Source of the DNA: Rhizobiaceae bacterium
Lineage (GTDB): Bacteria; Pseudomonadota; Alphaproteobacteria; Rhizobiales; Rhizobiaceae
Length of the DNA: 64,000 nucleotides
Assembly: GCA_019635755.1 (NCBI GenBank)
Contig: JAHBYW010000002.1
Span: 558,001-622,000, forward strand
Direction of reading: 5' to 3'
A program made the position numbers and the translations under genes. Shown here piece after piece: positions 30,309 through 40,346 of the stretch. The notes beneath the pieces are model-generated. The model made no database searches. It was not told where the DNA came from and saw nothing but the letters and a program-made list of their open reading frames with translations. The stretch's first letter is position 1. Each line of letters starts with the position of its first letter.

Positions 30309-31343
30309 ATGCGAATCGTCCTGACCGCCGCCCTCGTCCTGGCCGCCAGCGGCGCCTTCGCCGCCGACCCCGCCTATCTGGACGACCGCTCCACCGCCGA
30401 CAGCCTCGTGCGCTCGCTCTACAACGCCGTGACGCGCAAGGAATATGCGCGCGCCTGGGCCTATTTCGGCGATGCCAAGCCATCGGCGGACTTCGACGCG
30501 TTCCGCGAGGGGTATGCGGACACCGACGAGGTCGAGGTGGTTACCGGCGACGTCAGCGAGGAGGGTGCGGCGGGCAGCGTCTTCTATCAGGTGCCGGTGG
30601 CGATCCGCGCGGTCGCGGGCGACGGCAGCGAAAGCGTCTTCGCTGGCTGCTACACCGCGCGGCTGGCGAATCCCCAGCTGCAGGAGCCGCCCTTCACGTC
30701 GCTCCAGCTCGAAAAGGGCAATTTGAAGCTGGCCAACGGCGCCCTGGAACAGGCGCTGCCGGCGGGCTGCGGCGACGGACCGCCCGCCGCGCCGGCGACG
30801 CCCGGCAAGGCGCGGGCCGATGCGATGTTCCGCGCCACCTATGACAAGCAGTGCGATACGCTCGGCCGGAACGCGATGCCGGACGCGGCCGTCCCCGAGA
30901 TCACCGAGGTCCGCCACCGCTATTCCGACGCGCCCGAATCCGAGCCCGACCGCGTCGGCTACCTGTTCCGCTTTTCCTGCTTCACCGGCCCCTACAACAC
31001 GAGCGAGGTCTACTACTTCGGCGACGCCTACGGCGAGGTCGAGCAGATCCGGTTCGCCGAGCCGGATATGGACATCCGCTACGTCGACACCGAGAGCGCC
31101 GAGCTGGACTCGATGTCGATCATCGGCTGGACGGCGACCGACCAGCTGGTGAACTCCTTCTACGACGAGAAGGAACAGTCGCTGACGTCGTGGGTGAAGT
31201 GGCGCGGCGTCGGCGACCAGTCGTCGTCGGCCAAGTACATCCTGCGCAACGGCGAGTTCGTGCTGGTTCACTACGAAGTCGATCCGACCGCCGACGAGGA
31301 GATCAACCCCGAGGTCGTGCTGGATTTCGATACCGGGCCGTAA
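30309..31343 (+). CDS. Exported DUF1176-like protein
   Basis: A 344-residue periplasmic protein with a Sec signal peptide (MRIVLTAALVLAASGAFAAD, cleavage AFA-AD). The N-terminal half (residues 30-145, ending with FAGCYTARLANPQLQEPPF) resembles a NTF2-like domain; the C-terminal half has CFTGPYNTSEVYYFGDAYGE and WTATDQLVNSFYDEKEQSL, the latter typical of DUF1176. Paired cysteines may be disulfide bonded. Function unknown. It converges with the hydrolase gene, six bases apart. The 300 bases upstream hold no gene. Confidence 0.75.
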   Translation: MRIVLTAALVLAASGAFAADPAYLDDRSTADSLVRSLYNAVTRKEYARAWAYFGDAKPSADFDAFREGYADTDEVEVVTGDVSEEGAAGSVFYQVPVAIRAVAGDGSESVFAGCYTARLANPQLQEPPFTSLQLEKGNLKLANGALEQALPAGCGDGPPAAPATPGKARADAMFRATYDKQCDTLGRNAMPDAAVPEITEVRHRYSDAPESEPDRVGYLFRFSCFTGPYNTSEVYYFGDAYGEVEQIRFAEPDMDIRYVDTESAELDSMSIIGWTATDQLVNSFYDEKEQSLTSWVKWRGVGDQSSSAKYILRNGEFVLVHYEVDPTADEEINPEVVLDFDTGP

Positions 31344-31349
31344 AACGGG

Positions 31350-32225
31350 TCAGCGCTTCGCCGACAGCATCCAGTTGAGCGTGTCGCGCCAGTCCGTCAT
31401 GCGGATCGGCGTGCCATGGGAGCCGGTCTCGAAGCGCACGAAGCGCGCCGGGTAGCCTTTCTTCTTCGCCCGGATCGAGCGGTAGAACGCCTCCTGCGAC
31501 GCGACCGGGAAGACCTTGTCGGCGGATCCGTGCCCGAAGAAGACGGGGACGCCTGATTTGAAGGCGGCGCTGGCGAGGAAGTCCTCGTTCCACAGCGAGC
31601 CGAGCAGCAGCAGCCCGCCGAGCTTCTTCGCCACGCTCGCGTTCCTGGCCAGTTCCCAGCAGATGGTGCCGCCCATCGAGCCGCAGGCGACGAAGACCGG
31701 GGCACCGGGCGATTGGGCGGAATAATGGTCGATGACGGCGGCCACCTGCGCGGCCCCCTTCGCGCCGAATTCCGTAAAGTCGGGCGTGATGTAGAGCCCG
31801 CCGTTCTCGGCCATCAGGTTCTTGATGCGGTTGAAGTTGCCGCCGAAAGTGTAGTCGTCGACGCCCTGCTTGCGGCTGCCGCCCTGGCCGTGGATGTAGA
31901 GCGTGATGATGCTGGCGCCGGCCGTCCTGCCGACCGCGACGTGGCTGATCTCGCCAATGTCGGCGCGCAGCTTCAGGTCTTTCTGCACGCCGCGGACGCC
32001 CAGTGCCACGTATTTGCGCTTCACGCGGCGCTCCGGCGTCTCGTCGCGGCCGTTGATGTCGCGCATCTCGTTGTAGTCGACCACCGCGTAGTCGCCATTG
32101 TCGGCCGTCGACAGGATCGCCGGGTAGGCGAACAACTCGTCCTTGAACGGTTTCAGCCCCGCCGCCGAGGCGGGGAGCGCACAGGCGAACAAGACCAGCA
32201 GGGCGATGGCGGCGTGTGTGAGCAC
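31350..32225 (-). CDS. Exported alpha/beta hydrolase (GTG start)
   Basis: A 291-residue exported protein. From GTG at 32225 the N-terminus is a signal peptide (MLTHAAIALLVLFACALPAS, AxA-G cleavage). The hydrolase part has HGQGGSRKQG (oxyanion HG motif), the nucleophile elbow ACGSMGGTICWELA, acid in GHGSADKVFPV and His in FETGSHGTPIRM. It resembles the dienelactone hydrolase/phospholipase-carboxylesterase branch; the substrate is unknown. The frame is open to 32819, but only because it runs through a repeat element that ends at the start codon. Confidence 0.85.
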   Translation of the reverse strand: MLTHAAIALLVLFACALPASAAGLKPFKDELFAYPAILSTADNGDYAVVDYNEMRDINGRDETPERRVKRKYVALGVRGVQKDLKLRADIGEISHVAVGRTAGASIITLYIHGQGGSRKQGVDDYTFGGNFNRIKNLMAENGGLYITPDFTEFGAKGAAQVAAVIDHYSAQSPGAPVFVACGSMGGTICWELARNASVAKKLGGLLLLGSLWNEDFLASAAFKSGVPVFFGHGSADKVFPVASQEAFYRSIRAKKKGYPARFVRFETGSHGTPIRMTDWRDTLNWMLSAKR

Positions 32226-32504
32226 CCCCCTCTGGCCTCCCGCACGTCTCGCCCTCAGCGGCGAGGCGACCGGGTATTTCGGAGACTGCCCCCACTCCGC
32301 CTCGCCTACGGCGGCTTTGCCGCCGGGCTCGGCACCTCTCCCCCACGCCGTGGGGGAGAGGAAAGGCGCCAAGCCTCGCGGCCGCCGGTTCCTCTCCCCC
32401 GTCGAACGGGGGAGAGGTGGTCGGCGAAGCCGACCGGAGTGGGGGTCGAACTCCACCTGCGATTGTCCCGCCGTTGAAGGCGAGACGTGCGGCAGGACAG
32501 AGGG
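32226..32504. repeat. Composite palindromic element with 35-base inverted ends
   Basis: The left end (32227-32262) and right end (32470-32504) are imperfect inverted copies (CCGCACGTCTCGCC in one, GGCGAGACGTGCGG in the other). Inside are two hairpins of the type CTCTCCCCC and GGGGGAGAG and the string GGCGAAGCCGACCGGAGTGG. The element abuts the GTG start of the exported hydrolase. No gene is seen in 32226-32583. Confidence 0.78.
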
Positions 32505-32583
32505 AGGTGATGAAACGGACAAACCGACCTCGAGTTTTGGCGCGCTTAGAGCGTCATCCCCGCCAACCATGTCAAGGATGTGG

Positions 32584-34191
32584 TCAGTCCTGCAGGACGC
32601 CGCCCGCCAGGCGGAGCGCTTCCGGCGTGTCGACGTCCACGAAGGCGCCGGCGCCGATCTCCACATCGACGACCGGCTGCTCGCCCGACTCGACGATGTG
32701 GCGGGCGCCGGTGTCGCCCTCGAGCGTCGCGACGAGCGGGAACACCGCGCGCGGCAGGATGACCGGGTTGCCGCGCTTGCCGTCATGGACGGCTCGCACG
32801 ACCGAAGCGCCACCGGCACGCGCGAAGGCGGCGATGAGGCGGTCGAGGTCCGCCGTGGTGACGTCCGGCATGTCGCCCAGCACGATCAGTGCGCCGCTGG
32901 CGGACGGCGACAGCGCTGCGATGCCGGCCTTCAGCGAACCGGCGAGGCCGGCGGTGAAATCGGGATTGGCGACGACCGCGACATCCAGGCCGGCCAGCGC
33001 CTCGCGGACCCGCGCCTCCTGGTGGCCGGCCACCGCGACGACCCGCGCGGCGCGGCTGGCCCTTGCGCGCTCGGCGACGCGGCGCACCAGCGGCTGGCCG
33101 TCGAACAGCGCCAGCAGCTTGTTGCCGCCACCCATGCGGCTCGACCGGCCGGCGGCCAGCACGATCGCCTCGACCGGCGCATGCGTCGCCGGCGCCTGCT
33201 CGCGTGGCTGAGGCCGGCTCGGGATCTCCATCAGCAGCCCGCCGACGCCCATGCCGGCGATGTCGGCGGAGGTCACGTCGATGCCGGCCAGGATGCGGTC
33301 GAGCACCCAGTCGAAGCCGTTCTCCTTCGGGCTGCGGGCGCAACCCGGCGCGCCGATCACCGGCTTGCCGGCCAGCGTGCCGAGCGCGATCAGATTGCCG
33401 GGATCGACCGGCATGCCGGCGCGGATCACATCTCCGCCGGCCGCGCGGATCGCCGCCGGCACGACATCGTCGGGGTCGCTCATGGCAGAGGCGCCGAACA
33501 GCACGACCATGTCGCTCTCGCGCGCCAGTTCGGCGAGAGCGCCGGCCACGGCATTTTGGTCGTGCGCGGTGAGGCGCTCGCCGACGACGCGGCTGCCAGA
33601 GCGCGACAGGCGCTCGGCCGTCACCTTCACCGTCTTGGCCAGCACGCTGTCCTTGACGCCCGGCAGTACCGTCTGGACGATGCCGACCCTGTGCGGTGCG
33701 AAAGGCATCACCGAAACCACCGGCCGGCCGGCGGCGAGCGCGGTGACGCGCCGGACGAGGCTGCCGGCCACCGCGAAGGGGATAATCTTCACCGTCGCCA
33801 CCATCTGGCCGCGCGTGACCCGCGCGTAGTGCGCGACGGTCGCGAGCGTGATGGCCGGGTCGACCGCGTTGATGGCGTCCACCAGCGCCTTGTCGACGAC
33901 GAAGACGCCATCGGCCGAGGCGTGGAGGTTGACGCGGCCGGTGGCGGGCGCCTTCACGTCGACCGCGCCGCCCGGCAGGGCCGCCGCGATGGCCCCAGCC
34001 GCCTCGTCTTCCGACAGGTCGCCGGGTTCCTTGACCGCGGCGACGACCTCGCCGAGTCCCGAGCGACGGAGGTCCTCCACGTCCGACGCCGTCAGCACAT
34101 GCGCCTTCCGGAGACGACGGCCGCCCGCGTCGACGGCGTGGGCGAGCGTGGCGCCGACGGCCCGGTCGAGCGGGACGGGACCGAACTTCAA
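32584..34191 (-). CDS. Molybdopterin-binding domain fused to MobA-like nucleotidyltransferase
   Basis: A 535-residue fusion. Residues 1-325 include a MoeA/MogA-like molybdopterin-binding domain (VVLFGASAMSDPDDVVPAAI; GKPVIGAPGCARSPKENGFD). Residues 340-535 are an NTP-transferase like MobA/MocA: LAAGRSSRMGGGNK (345-358), VLGDMPDVTTADL and GNPVILPRAVF. MocA makes molybdopterin cytosine dinucleotide for the xanthine oxidase family, which fits the XdhC genes beside it. Starts at TTG, overlapping the XdhC stop as TTGA. Last gene of the molybdenum maturation operon. Confidence 0.9.
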   Translation of the reverse strand: MKFGPVPLDRAVGATLAHAVDAGGRRLRKAHVLTASDVEDLRRSGLGEVVAAVKEPGDLSEDEAAGAIAAALPGGAVDVKAPATGRVNLHASADGVFVVDKALVDAINAVDPAITLATVAHYARVTRGQMVATVKIIPFAVAGSLVRRVTALAAGRPVVSVMPFAPHRVGIVQTVLPGVKDSVLAKTVKVTAERLSRSGSRVVGERLTAHDQNAVAGALAELARESDMVVLFGASAMSDPDDVVPAAIRAAGGDVIRAGMPVDPGNLIALGTLAGKPVIGAPGCARSPKENGFDWVLDRILAGIDVTSADIAGMGVGGLLMEIPSRPQPREQAPATHAPVEAIVLAAGRSSRMGGGNKLLALFDGQPLVRRVAERARASRAARVVAVAGHQEARVREALAGLDVAVVANPDFTAGLAGSLKAGIAALSPSASGALIVLGDMPDVTTADLDRLIAAFARAGGASVVRAVHDGKRGNPVILPRAVFPLVATLEGDTGARHIVESGEQPVVDVEIGAGAFVDVDTPEALRLAGGVLQD

Positions 34192-34895
34192 GCGGCCTCG
34201 CCAGTCGCGCCGGGAAGGCCGCGAGAGCGCAGCGCGCCGATCACCTCGGCCAGCACGGCGACCGCGATCTCGGCGGGGCTCGATGCGTTGATCGGCAGGC
34301 CGATCGGGGCGCGGATCGAGGCAATCTGCGCCGGCGTGGCGCCGAGCGCCGCCAACCGCTCGACGCGGCGCGCATGCGTCTTCCGGCTGCCCAGCGCCCC
34401 GACATAGAAGCAGCCGGCATCGAGCGCCGCCTTCAGCGGCACATCGTCGATCTTGGGGTCGTGCGACAGCGCGGCGACGGCCGTGTAGCCGTCGAACGGA
34501 TGCGCTTTCAGCACGTCCTCGGGCCAGTCGGCGTGGAGCGTCACATCGGGGAAGCGGTCGGCGGTGGCAAAGGCGGTCCGCGGGTCGATAATCTCCATGT
34601 CCAGCCCGGCGACCTTCGCCATCGGCGCCAGCGCCTGGCTGATGTGCACGGCGCCGATCGCAACGAGGCGCGGCTTCGGCAGATGGACGTTGAGGAAATA
34701 GCTGTTGCCGCCGGCGGTCACAGCCGTCGACAGGCCGGTGCGGAACGCCTTGGCGACGGCCTCGCCGAGTTCGCCCTCCACCCTGTCGCCTTCGCGGATC
34801 ACGCGGTCGGTGCCGGCGGACAGTTCGGTCAGCAGCAGCGCGGCGCGGCGCGCCCGGCGTTCGGCATTGAGCAGCGCGAGCGATGCGGCGTCCAT
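34188..34895 (-). CDS. XdhC-family protein (Rossmann domain)
   Basis: A 235-residue XdhC_C-type protein. XdhC binds molybdenum cofactor, sulfurates it and hands it to xanthine dehydrogenase-family enzymes. Seen: LVAIGAVHISQALAPMAKVA (Rossmann), EIIDPRTAFATADRFP, YTAVAALSHDPKIDDVPLKA, YVGALGSRKTHARRVERLAA and IRAPIGLPINASSPAEIAVA, all conserved. The N-terminal CoxI domain is carried by the separate gene just upstream, so the two proteins together equal one long XdhC/CoxF-type protein. Coupled at both ends. Confidence 0.93.
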   Translation of the reverse strand: MDAASLALLNAERRARRAALLLTELSAGTDRVIREGDRVEGELGEAVAKAFRTGLSTAVTAGGNSYFLNVHLPKPRLVAIGAVHISQALAPMAKVAGLDMEIIDPRTAFATADRFPDVTLHADWPEDVLKAHPFDGYTAVAALSHDPKIDDVPLKAALDAGCFYVGALGSRKTHARRVERLAALGATPAQIASIRAPIGLPINASSPAEIAVAVLAEVIGALRSRGLPGATGEAA

Positions 34896-34898
34896 GGC

Positions 34899-35234
34899 TT
34901 AGCCCAGCCGCTCGACATAGACCTTGATGCGCCCGCCGCAGGACAGGCCGACGCGCCAGGCGGTCTCGTCGGCGACGCCGAACTCCAGCATCTTCGCCTG
35001 ACCCGAGCCGATGACGTCGAGCGCCTCCGTCACAACCGCGCCTTCCACGCAGCCCCCGGAGACGGAGCCGTGGAAATTGCCCTCGGCGTCGATGACCAAG
35101 TGGCTGCCGACCGGGCGAGGGGCCGAGCCCCAGGTTTCGACGACCGTCGCCACGGCGACCTGCCGTCCCTGCGCCGACCAGTCCTCCGCGATCGCCAGAG
35201 GATCGCGCTTCTCGTCCAGAACCGTCGCATCCAT
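34899..35234 (-). CDS. XdhC/CoxI N-terminal domain protein
   Basis: A 111-residue XdhC_CoxI domain: VVETWGSAPRPVGSHLVIDA, GSVSGGCVEGAVV and GLSCGGRIKVYVE. The two cysteines (GGCVEG and LSCGG) match those implicated in cofactor sulfuration. Found alone here, with the Rossmann partner following after three bases. Expected role: maturation of a molybdenum hydroxylase. Confidence 0.93.
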   Translation of the reverse strand: MDATVLDEKRDPLAIAEDWSAQGRQVAVATVVETWGSAPRPVGSHLVIDAEGNFHGSVSGGCVEGAVVTEALDVIGSGQAKMLEFGVADETAWRVGLSCGGRIKVYVERLG

Positions 35235-35280
35235 GGGTCAGCGCCTCCGCCTGAATATTGGTCCCAGGCGTTATATATGG

Positions 35281-36534
35281 CTATGCCGCGCGCCGCTTGC
35301 CAAGCCCGAGCCAGCGCCTCGGATCGGCGTCGGCCGTGCGCGTCCGGTCGAGCGAGGCGCAGAGGTCGGCCAGCGCCGCGAGATTGTGAACCGGGCGGAA
35401 CTCGTCGACATGCGGCAGCATGGCGCGGACGCCGCGGGCGCGGGCCTCGAAGCCGTCGAAGCGGAGCAGCGGGTTCAGCCAGATCAGGCGGCGGCAGGAT
35501 TTGCGCAGCCGCTCCATCTCGTCGGCAAGGCCGGCCGTGTCGTCGCGTTCCAGCCCGTCGGTGATCAGCAGCACGATCGCGCCCTGGGAGAGCACGCGCC
35601 GCGACCACAGGCGGTTGAACTCGTTCAGCGTGTCGCCGATGCGCGTGCCGCCCGACCAGTCCTTCACCGCCGCTGCGCTCTCGGACAGCGCCTGATCGGG
35701 GTCGCGATGGCGCATCTGGCGGGTCAGGTTGGTGAGCCGCGTGCCGAAGACGAAGGTGTGCACGCGGCGGCGCTTCTCGGTCAGCGCGTGCAGGAAGTGC
35801 AGGAAGACGCGGCTGTACTGGCTCATCGAGCCGGAGATGTCGGCCAGCACGACCAGCGGCGGGTGCACCTCCCGGGCTGAGCGGAAGCGGGGCAGGATCA
35901 TGTCGCCGCCGGTCCGCAGCGCCGTGCGCATCATGGCGCGGGGGTCGGCGCGGCGGCCGTGCGCGTCCGGCTTGAAGCGGCGGGTGCGGACCTGGTCGAA
36001 GGGCAGGATGAGCGCCGAGATGGCCTGGCGCGCTTCCGCCAGCTCGCGCGCGGTCATCTGGGCGAAGTCCTTCTGGCGCAGGATCTCGTTGCCCGACACC
36101 GTAAAGCGGGCGTCGACCTCGATCTCGGGGATCTCCTCCGGCCGCTGCTCCTTGCGGTGGCCCTCGAACATGGCATCCGCGACCCGACTTTCGGCCGCCC
36201 GCGGCTTCTGCTTCTCGCGCTTGTCGGGCGCGGTCGGCGAGAACATGGCCAGCATCTTCTCGACCAGTTCGCGCGACTTCCAGAACAGCCGGAACGCCTC
36301 GTCGAACGTGGCGTGGTCCTCGCGGCGGGTGACGAGCACGGCATGCAGCGTCCAGTAGAAATCGTCTCGGCTGCCGATGCCGGCGGCGAGCACCGCCTCG
36401 ATCGCGTCCTTCACCGAGGCCGGGCCGACGCGCATGCCGGCCTTGCGCAGCGCGCGGGCGAAATAGACGATGTTGTCGGCGATCCGGCCGTCTAGGCGGG
36501 CGTCGAGGGTTGCGGTCCCGGCTTCGGTGGTCAT
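35281..36534 (-). CDS. CoxE-like von Willebrand factor A protein
   Basis: A 417-residue VWA protein, the partner of the MoxR AAA+ ATPase just upstream. The MIDAS metal site is DISGSMS (232-238), with GGTRIGDTLNEF and VLLITDGLERDDT as the later metal loops. In CO dehydrogenase systems CoxD (AAA+) and CoxE (VWA) help build the copper-sulfur-molybdenum centre; similar pairs serve other xanthine oxidase-family enzymes. The start at 36534 is chosen over 36594, whose extra residues come from a palindromic repeat. Confidence 0.92.
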   Translation of the reverse strand: MTTEAGTATLDARLDGRIADNIVYFARALRKAGMRVGPASVKDAIEAVLAAGIGSRDDFYWTLHAVLVTRREDHATFDEAFRLFWKSRELVEKMLAMFSPTAPDKREKQKPRAAESRVADAMFEGHRKEQRPEEIPEIEVDARFTVSGNEILRQKDFAQMTARELAEARQAISALILPFDQVRTRRFKPDAHGRRADPRAMMRTALRTGGDMILPRFRSAREVHPPLVVLADISGSMSQYSRVFLHFLHALTEKRRRVHTFVFGTRLTNLTRQMRHRDPDQALSESAAAVKDWSGGTRIGDTLNEFNRLWSRRVLSQGAIVLLITDGLERDDTAGLADEMERLRKSCRRLIWLNPLLRFDGFEARARGVRAMLPHVDEFRPVHNLAALADLCASLDRTRTADADPRRWLGLGKRRAA

Positions 36535-36554
36535 AGGCGGCGGCCAGCGGCCGC

Positions 36555-36583
36555 CCGATCTCCCCCCGTGTGGGGGAGATCGG
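36555..36583. repeat. Hairpin repeat between the MoxR and VWA genes
   Basis: A perfect 12-base stem, CCGATCTCCCCC (36555-36566) with GGGGGAGATCGG (36572-36583), 5-base loop, of the rhizobial CTCCCCC/GGGGGAG type. It may tune expression inside the operon. Confidence 0.75.
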
Positions 36584-36615
36584 CAGACTGGCATGCCGCG
36601 CGAGGATCATGCGGG

Positions 36616-37547
<932 letters not shown>

Positions 37548-37551
<4 letters not shown>

Positions 37552-38042
37552 AGGATGCGGTATCCGCGGTCGTAATAGAGCAGCGGCCGCAGCCTATCCC
37601 CGTGGCGCAGGCCTGTCACCTTGCCGAACAGGACGCGGTGCGTGGCGAGGTCCTTGCTGTCGACCAGCCGGCAGTCGAAGACAACCATCGCGTCGGCAAG
37701 CACCGGGGCGCCGGTCGCCAGCGTCTCCCAGGCGCCGAGCTCGAAGCGCGCATCCTGTCCGAGCCCGGTCACGCCTGAGAAACCGGTGGCCAGCCCCTCA
37801 TGGCCGGCGGCCAGCGTGTTCAGCGCGAAGACGCCATTGTCGCGGAACGCGTCGTTGGCGGCGTTCTCGCGGTTCAGACAGACGAGGATGGTGGGCGGAT
37901 TGTCCGAAACCGAGCATGCGGCGATGACGGTCGCGCCGCGCCGGCCGGCCGGACCGTCGGTGGTCACCACATGCACGGCGCCCGCGAACTGGCTCATCGC
38001 GTCGCGGTAGTCCTGCGGTTCGATCCGGTGCGTCTGCAACAC
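37548..38042 (-). CDS. Flavin reductase-like FMN-binding protein
   Basis: A 164-residue protein with the flavin_reduct split-barrel fold: YRDAMSQFAGAVHVVTTDGP, GATVIAACSVSDNPPTILVC (flavin phosphate-binding) and NDAFRDNGVFALNTLAAGHE. Family members reduce FMN or FAD with NADH for a partner monooxygenase. No such oxygenase is nearby; here it is the first gene of the molybdenum maturation operon and may donate electrons in that process, which is inference. The ATG at 38042 follows 173 bases of DNA without a gene. Confidence 0.9.
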
Positions 38043-38215
38043 TGGCGGGGCCCCTTGCCGTTGCCCGCTATATAGGACGGGGCCGGGTCGTCACAAGCTG
38101 ACCAGATGCCCCTGGGAATCGCGGCAAATGGCGAGTTGCGGTCGGCGGCGGAGCGTTCTACGCATGGAACTCCGCACCGGCGCGTCGCCGGCCCCGGGAG
38201 CAAACAGAACGGCCG

Positions 38216-39283
38216 ATGCGACGTGGCCTCGCTCCATTGCTGATGTGCTGCGCGTTGTCCGGCCCCGCCGCGGCGGCCGACATCGTCGTCGGCGTCGCCG
38301 CGCCGCTCACCGGGCCGTCGGCGCTGTTGGGCGAGCAGATCGCCGAGGCCGCCTATGTTGCCGCGCAGGCGCAGTCGCCGGGCGTGGTGTTCACCGCCGT
38401 GGACGACCAGTGCACGGCTGCGGGCGGCGCCAATGCCGCGCGGAGCCTGGTCGCGTCCAAGGTCAGCATCGTGGTCGGGTTCCTCTGCGCCGAATCGATC
38501 GAGGCGGCGCTGCCGATCCTGCAGGCCGCGAACGTGCCGGTCATCACGGTCGGCGTCCGCACGGACAGCCTGACCGACCGCCGGTTCAAGACCGGCTGGC
38601 CGGTGTGGCGGCTTGGTCCGCGCGCCGACGGCGAGCGCAACGCGGTGGGCGAGATCCTGACCCGCGAATGGCGCGAGCAGCTCTTCGCCATCATCGACGA
38701 CGGCACGATCTACGGCCGCGAACTGGCCGAGTCGCTGCGCGCCGCGGCGGAGCAGGTCGCGCTGGTGCCGGTGTTCATCGACACGTTCCGGCCGCAGCTC
38801 GACAACCAGATCGGCCTCGCCGGGCGCCTGCGGAAAGCCGGCGCAACGCATGTCTTCGCCGGGGGTGACTTCGAGGACATCGCGGTGCTCGGCCGCGACG
38901 CGGCGACGCTCGGCATGGACCTCGTGATCGCCGGCGGGGAATCGCTGCGCGCCGAGCCGGGACCGGTGCCGCTGCCCGCCGGCACGCTGATGATCGCGGT
39001 GCAGGACTGGGCGACCGTCGCCGACCCTGCGCTGGTGAGGCAGCTGCAGGACGAGGGCGTCATGATCGACGGCTATGCGCTGCCCGCCTATGCCGCGGTG
39101 CAGGTGGCGGCGAAGGCTGTGGCCGACGCCGAGGCATCGTCCAGGCCATTGGCGGACGTGCTCAGCGACACCCTGTTCGAGACGGCGATCGGGCCGGTCG
39201 ATTTCGACGACAAGGGCGATCTCGCCGCTTCGCCCTACCGGCTGTTCCGTTTCGACGGAACGGCGTTCGTCGAGGTGAGATAG
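38216..39283 (+). CDS. Periplasmic branched-chain amino acid-type binding protein
   Basis: A 355-residue Peripla_BP_6 protein with a signal peptide (MRRGLAPLLMCCALSGPAAA). It begins the mature part with DIVVGVAAPLTGPSALLGEQ, the usual LivJ/amide-binding start, followed by DDQCTAAGGANAARSLV, and ends with IDGYALPAYAAVQVAAKAVA. No permease or ATPase genes are near, so it is an orphan binding protein. Its stop is two bases from the P1 peptidase start, so the two are surely co-translated. Confidence 0.9.
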   Translation: MRRGLAPLLMCCALSGPAAAADIVVGVAAPLTGPSALLGEQIAEAAYVAAQAQSPGVVFTAVDDQCTAAGGANAARSLVASKVSIVVGFLCAESIEAALPILQAANVPVITVGVRTDSLTDRRFKTGWPVWRLGPRADGERNAVGEILTREWREQLFAIIDDGTIYGRELAESLRAAAEQVALVPVFIDTFRPQLDNQIGLAGRLRKAGATHVFAGGDFEDIAVLGRDAATLGMDLVIAGGESLRAEPGPVPLPAGTLMIAVQDWATVADPALVRQLQDEGVMIDGYALPAYAAVQVAAKAVADAEASSRPLADVLSDTLFETAIGPVDFDDKGDLAASPYRLFRFDGTAFVEVR

Positions 39284-39285
39284 CG

Positions 39286-40296
39286 ATGCCGTTCCGCGCC
39301 GGTCCGCGCAACCTGATCACGGACGTCGCCGGCCTCCGCGTCGGCAACGCGGCCGACGAACGCATCAAGACGGGTGTGACCGTCGTCGTGTGCGACCCAC
39401 CCGCGGTCGCGGGCGTGCAGGTGCTGGGCGGCGCGCCGGGAACGCGCGAGACCGACCTGCTCGAACCCCACAACACGGTCGACACCGTGAACGCCATCGT
39501 GCTGTCGGGCGGCTCTGCCTTCGGCCTGGACGCCGCGTCCGGCGCGCAGGCGGCGCTGCGCGAAATGGGGCTGGGCTTCGCCGTGCGCGACATGCGCATC
39601 CCGATCGTGCCGGCCGCGATCCTCTACGATCTGGAGAATGGCGGCGACAAGGACTGGGGCCGCTATCCGCCCTATCGCGAGCTGGGCTACGACGCGGTGC
39701 GCGCGGCCGCGGCCGACTTCGCGGTCGGCACCGCCGGCGCCGGGACGGGCGCGATCACTTCCGGCCTCAAGGGCGGGCTGGGCTCGGCATCGACCGTCCT
39801 GCCGAACGGCATCACGGTGGGCGCGCTGGTGGCGACCAACGCGACGGGCTCGGTCACGGTCGGCGAAACGCGGCATTTCTGGGCCGCGCCGTTCGAACTC
39901 GGCGCCGAGTTCGGCGGGCTGGGACTGCCGTCGCCGATGGCAGCGGACGCGGTCGACGTGCGCCTGAAGTTCCGCGACGCGATGCCTCGCGAAAACACCA
40001 CGATCGCGGTGATCGCCACCGACGCGGTGCTGACCTCGGGCGGGGCGAAGCGGCTGGCGATCTCGGCGCATGACGGCTTTGCGCGCGCCATCTGGCCGGC
40101 CCACACGCCGGTCGACGGCGATCTCGTCTTCGCGCTTGCCACCGGCGGCAGCGGCATCGCGCCCGGGCCGGAGGCAGGCATCGACCTCTACGCGGCGGCG
40201 GCGGCGACCATGGCGCGCGCCATCGCGCGCTCGGTTCACGCGGCGACGCCGGCGGCGAACGACGTTCTGCCGGTCTGGTCCAGCCGTCGAACCTGA
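39286..40296 (+). CDS. P1 family peptidase (DmpA/NylC-type, self-processing)
   Basis: A 336-residue Ntn-type hydrolase of the P1/S58 family (L-aminopeptidase DmpA, nylon oligomer hydrolase NylC). NLITDVAGLRVGNAADERIK is the family start; AIVLSGGSAFGLDAASG and GLGSASTVLPNGITVGALVA follow. Self-cleavage should occur at Asn237/Thr238 in PRENTTIAVIATDA, freeing a nucleophilic Thr. No signal peptide, so cytoplasmic. Members cleave N-terminal amino acids or beta-peptides. The close link to a periplasmic binding protein suggests uptake and hydrolysis of a peptide-like compound (inference). Confidence 0.92.
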   Translation: MPFRAGPRNLITDVAGLRVGNAADERIKTGVTVVVCDPPAVAGVQVLGGAPGTRETDLLEPHNTVDTVNAIVLSGGSAFGLDAASGAQAALREMGLGFAVRDMRIPIVPAAILYDLENGGDKDWGRYPPYRELGYDAVRAAAADFAVGTAGAGTGAITSGLKGGLGSASTVLPNGITVGALVATNATGSVTVGETRHFWAAPFELGAEFGGLGLPSPMAADAVDVRLKFRDAMPRENTTIAVIATDAVLTSGGAKRLAISAHDGFARAIWPAHTPVDGDLVFALATGGSGIAPGPEAGIDLYAAAAATMARAIARSVHAATPAANDVLPVWSSRRT

Positions 40297-40346
40297 CGTT
40301 AACCGCGCAGGGTGCTATCCTCGCCGCGGATTCGAACGGGGCCGCC

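Noticed and set aside
32226-34407. 754-codon plus-strand frame over the molybdenum genes and the repeat
   Set aside because: Antisense to the MPT-binding/MobA-like gene; opens only because of GC bias and passes through a repeat.
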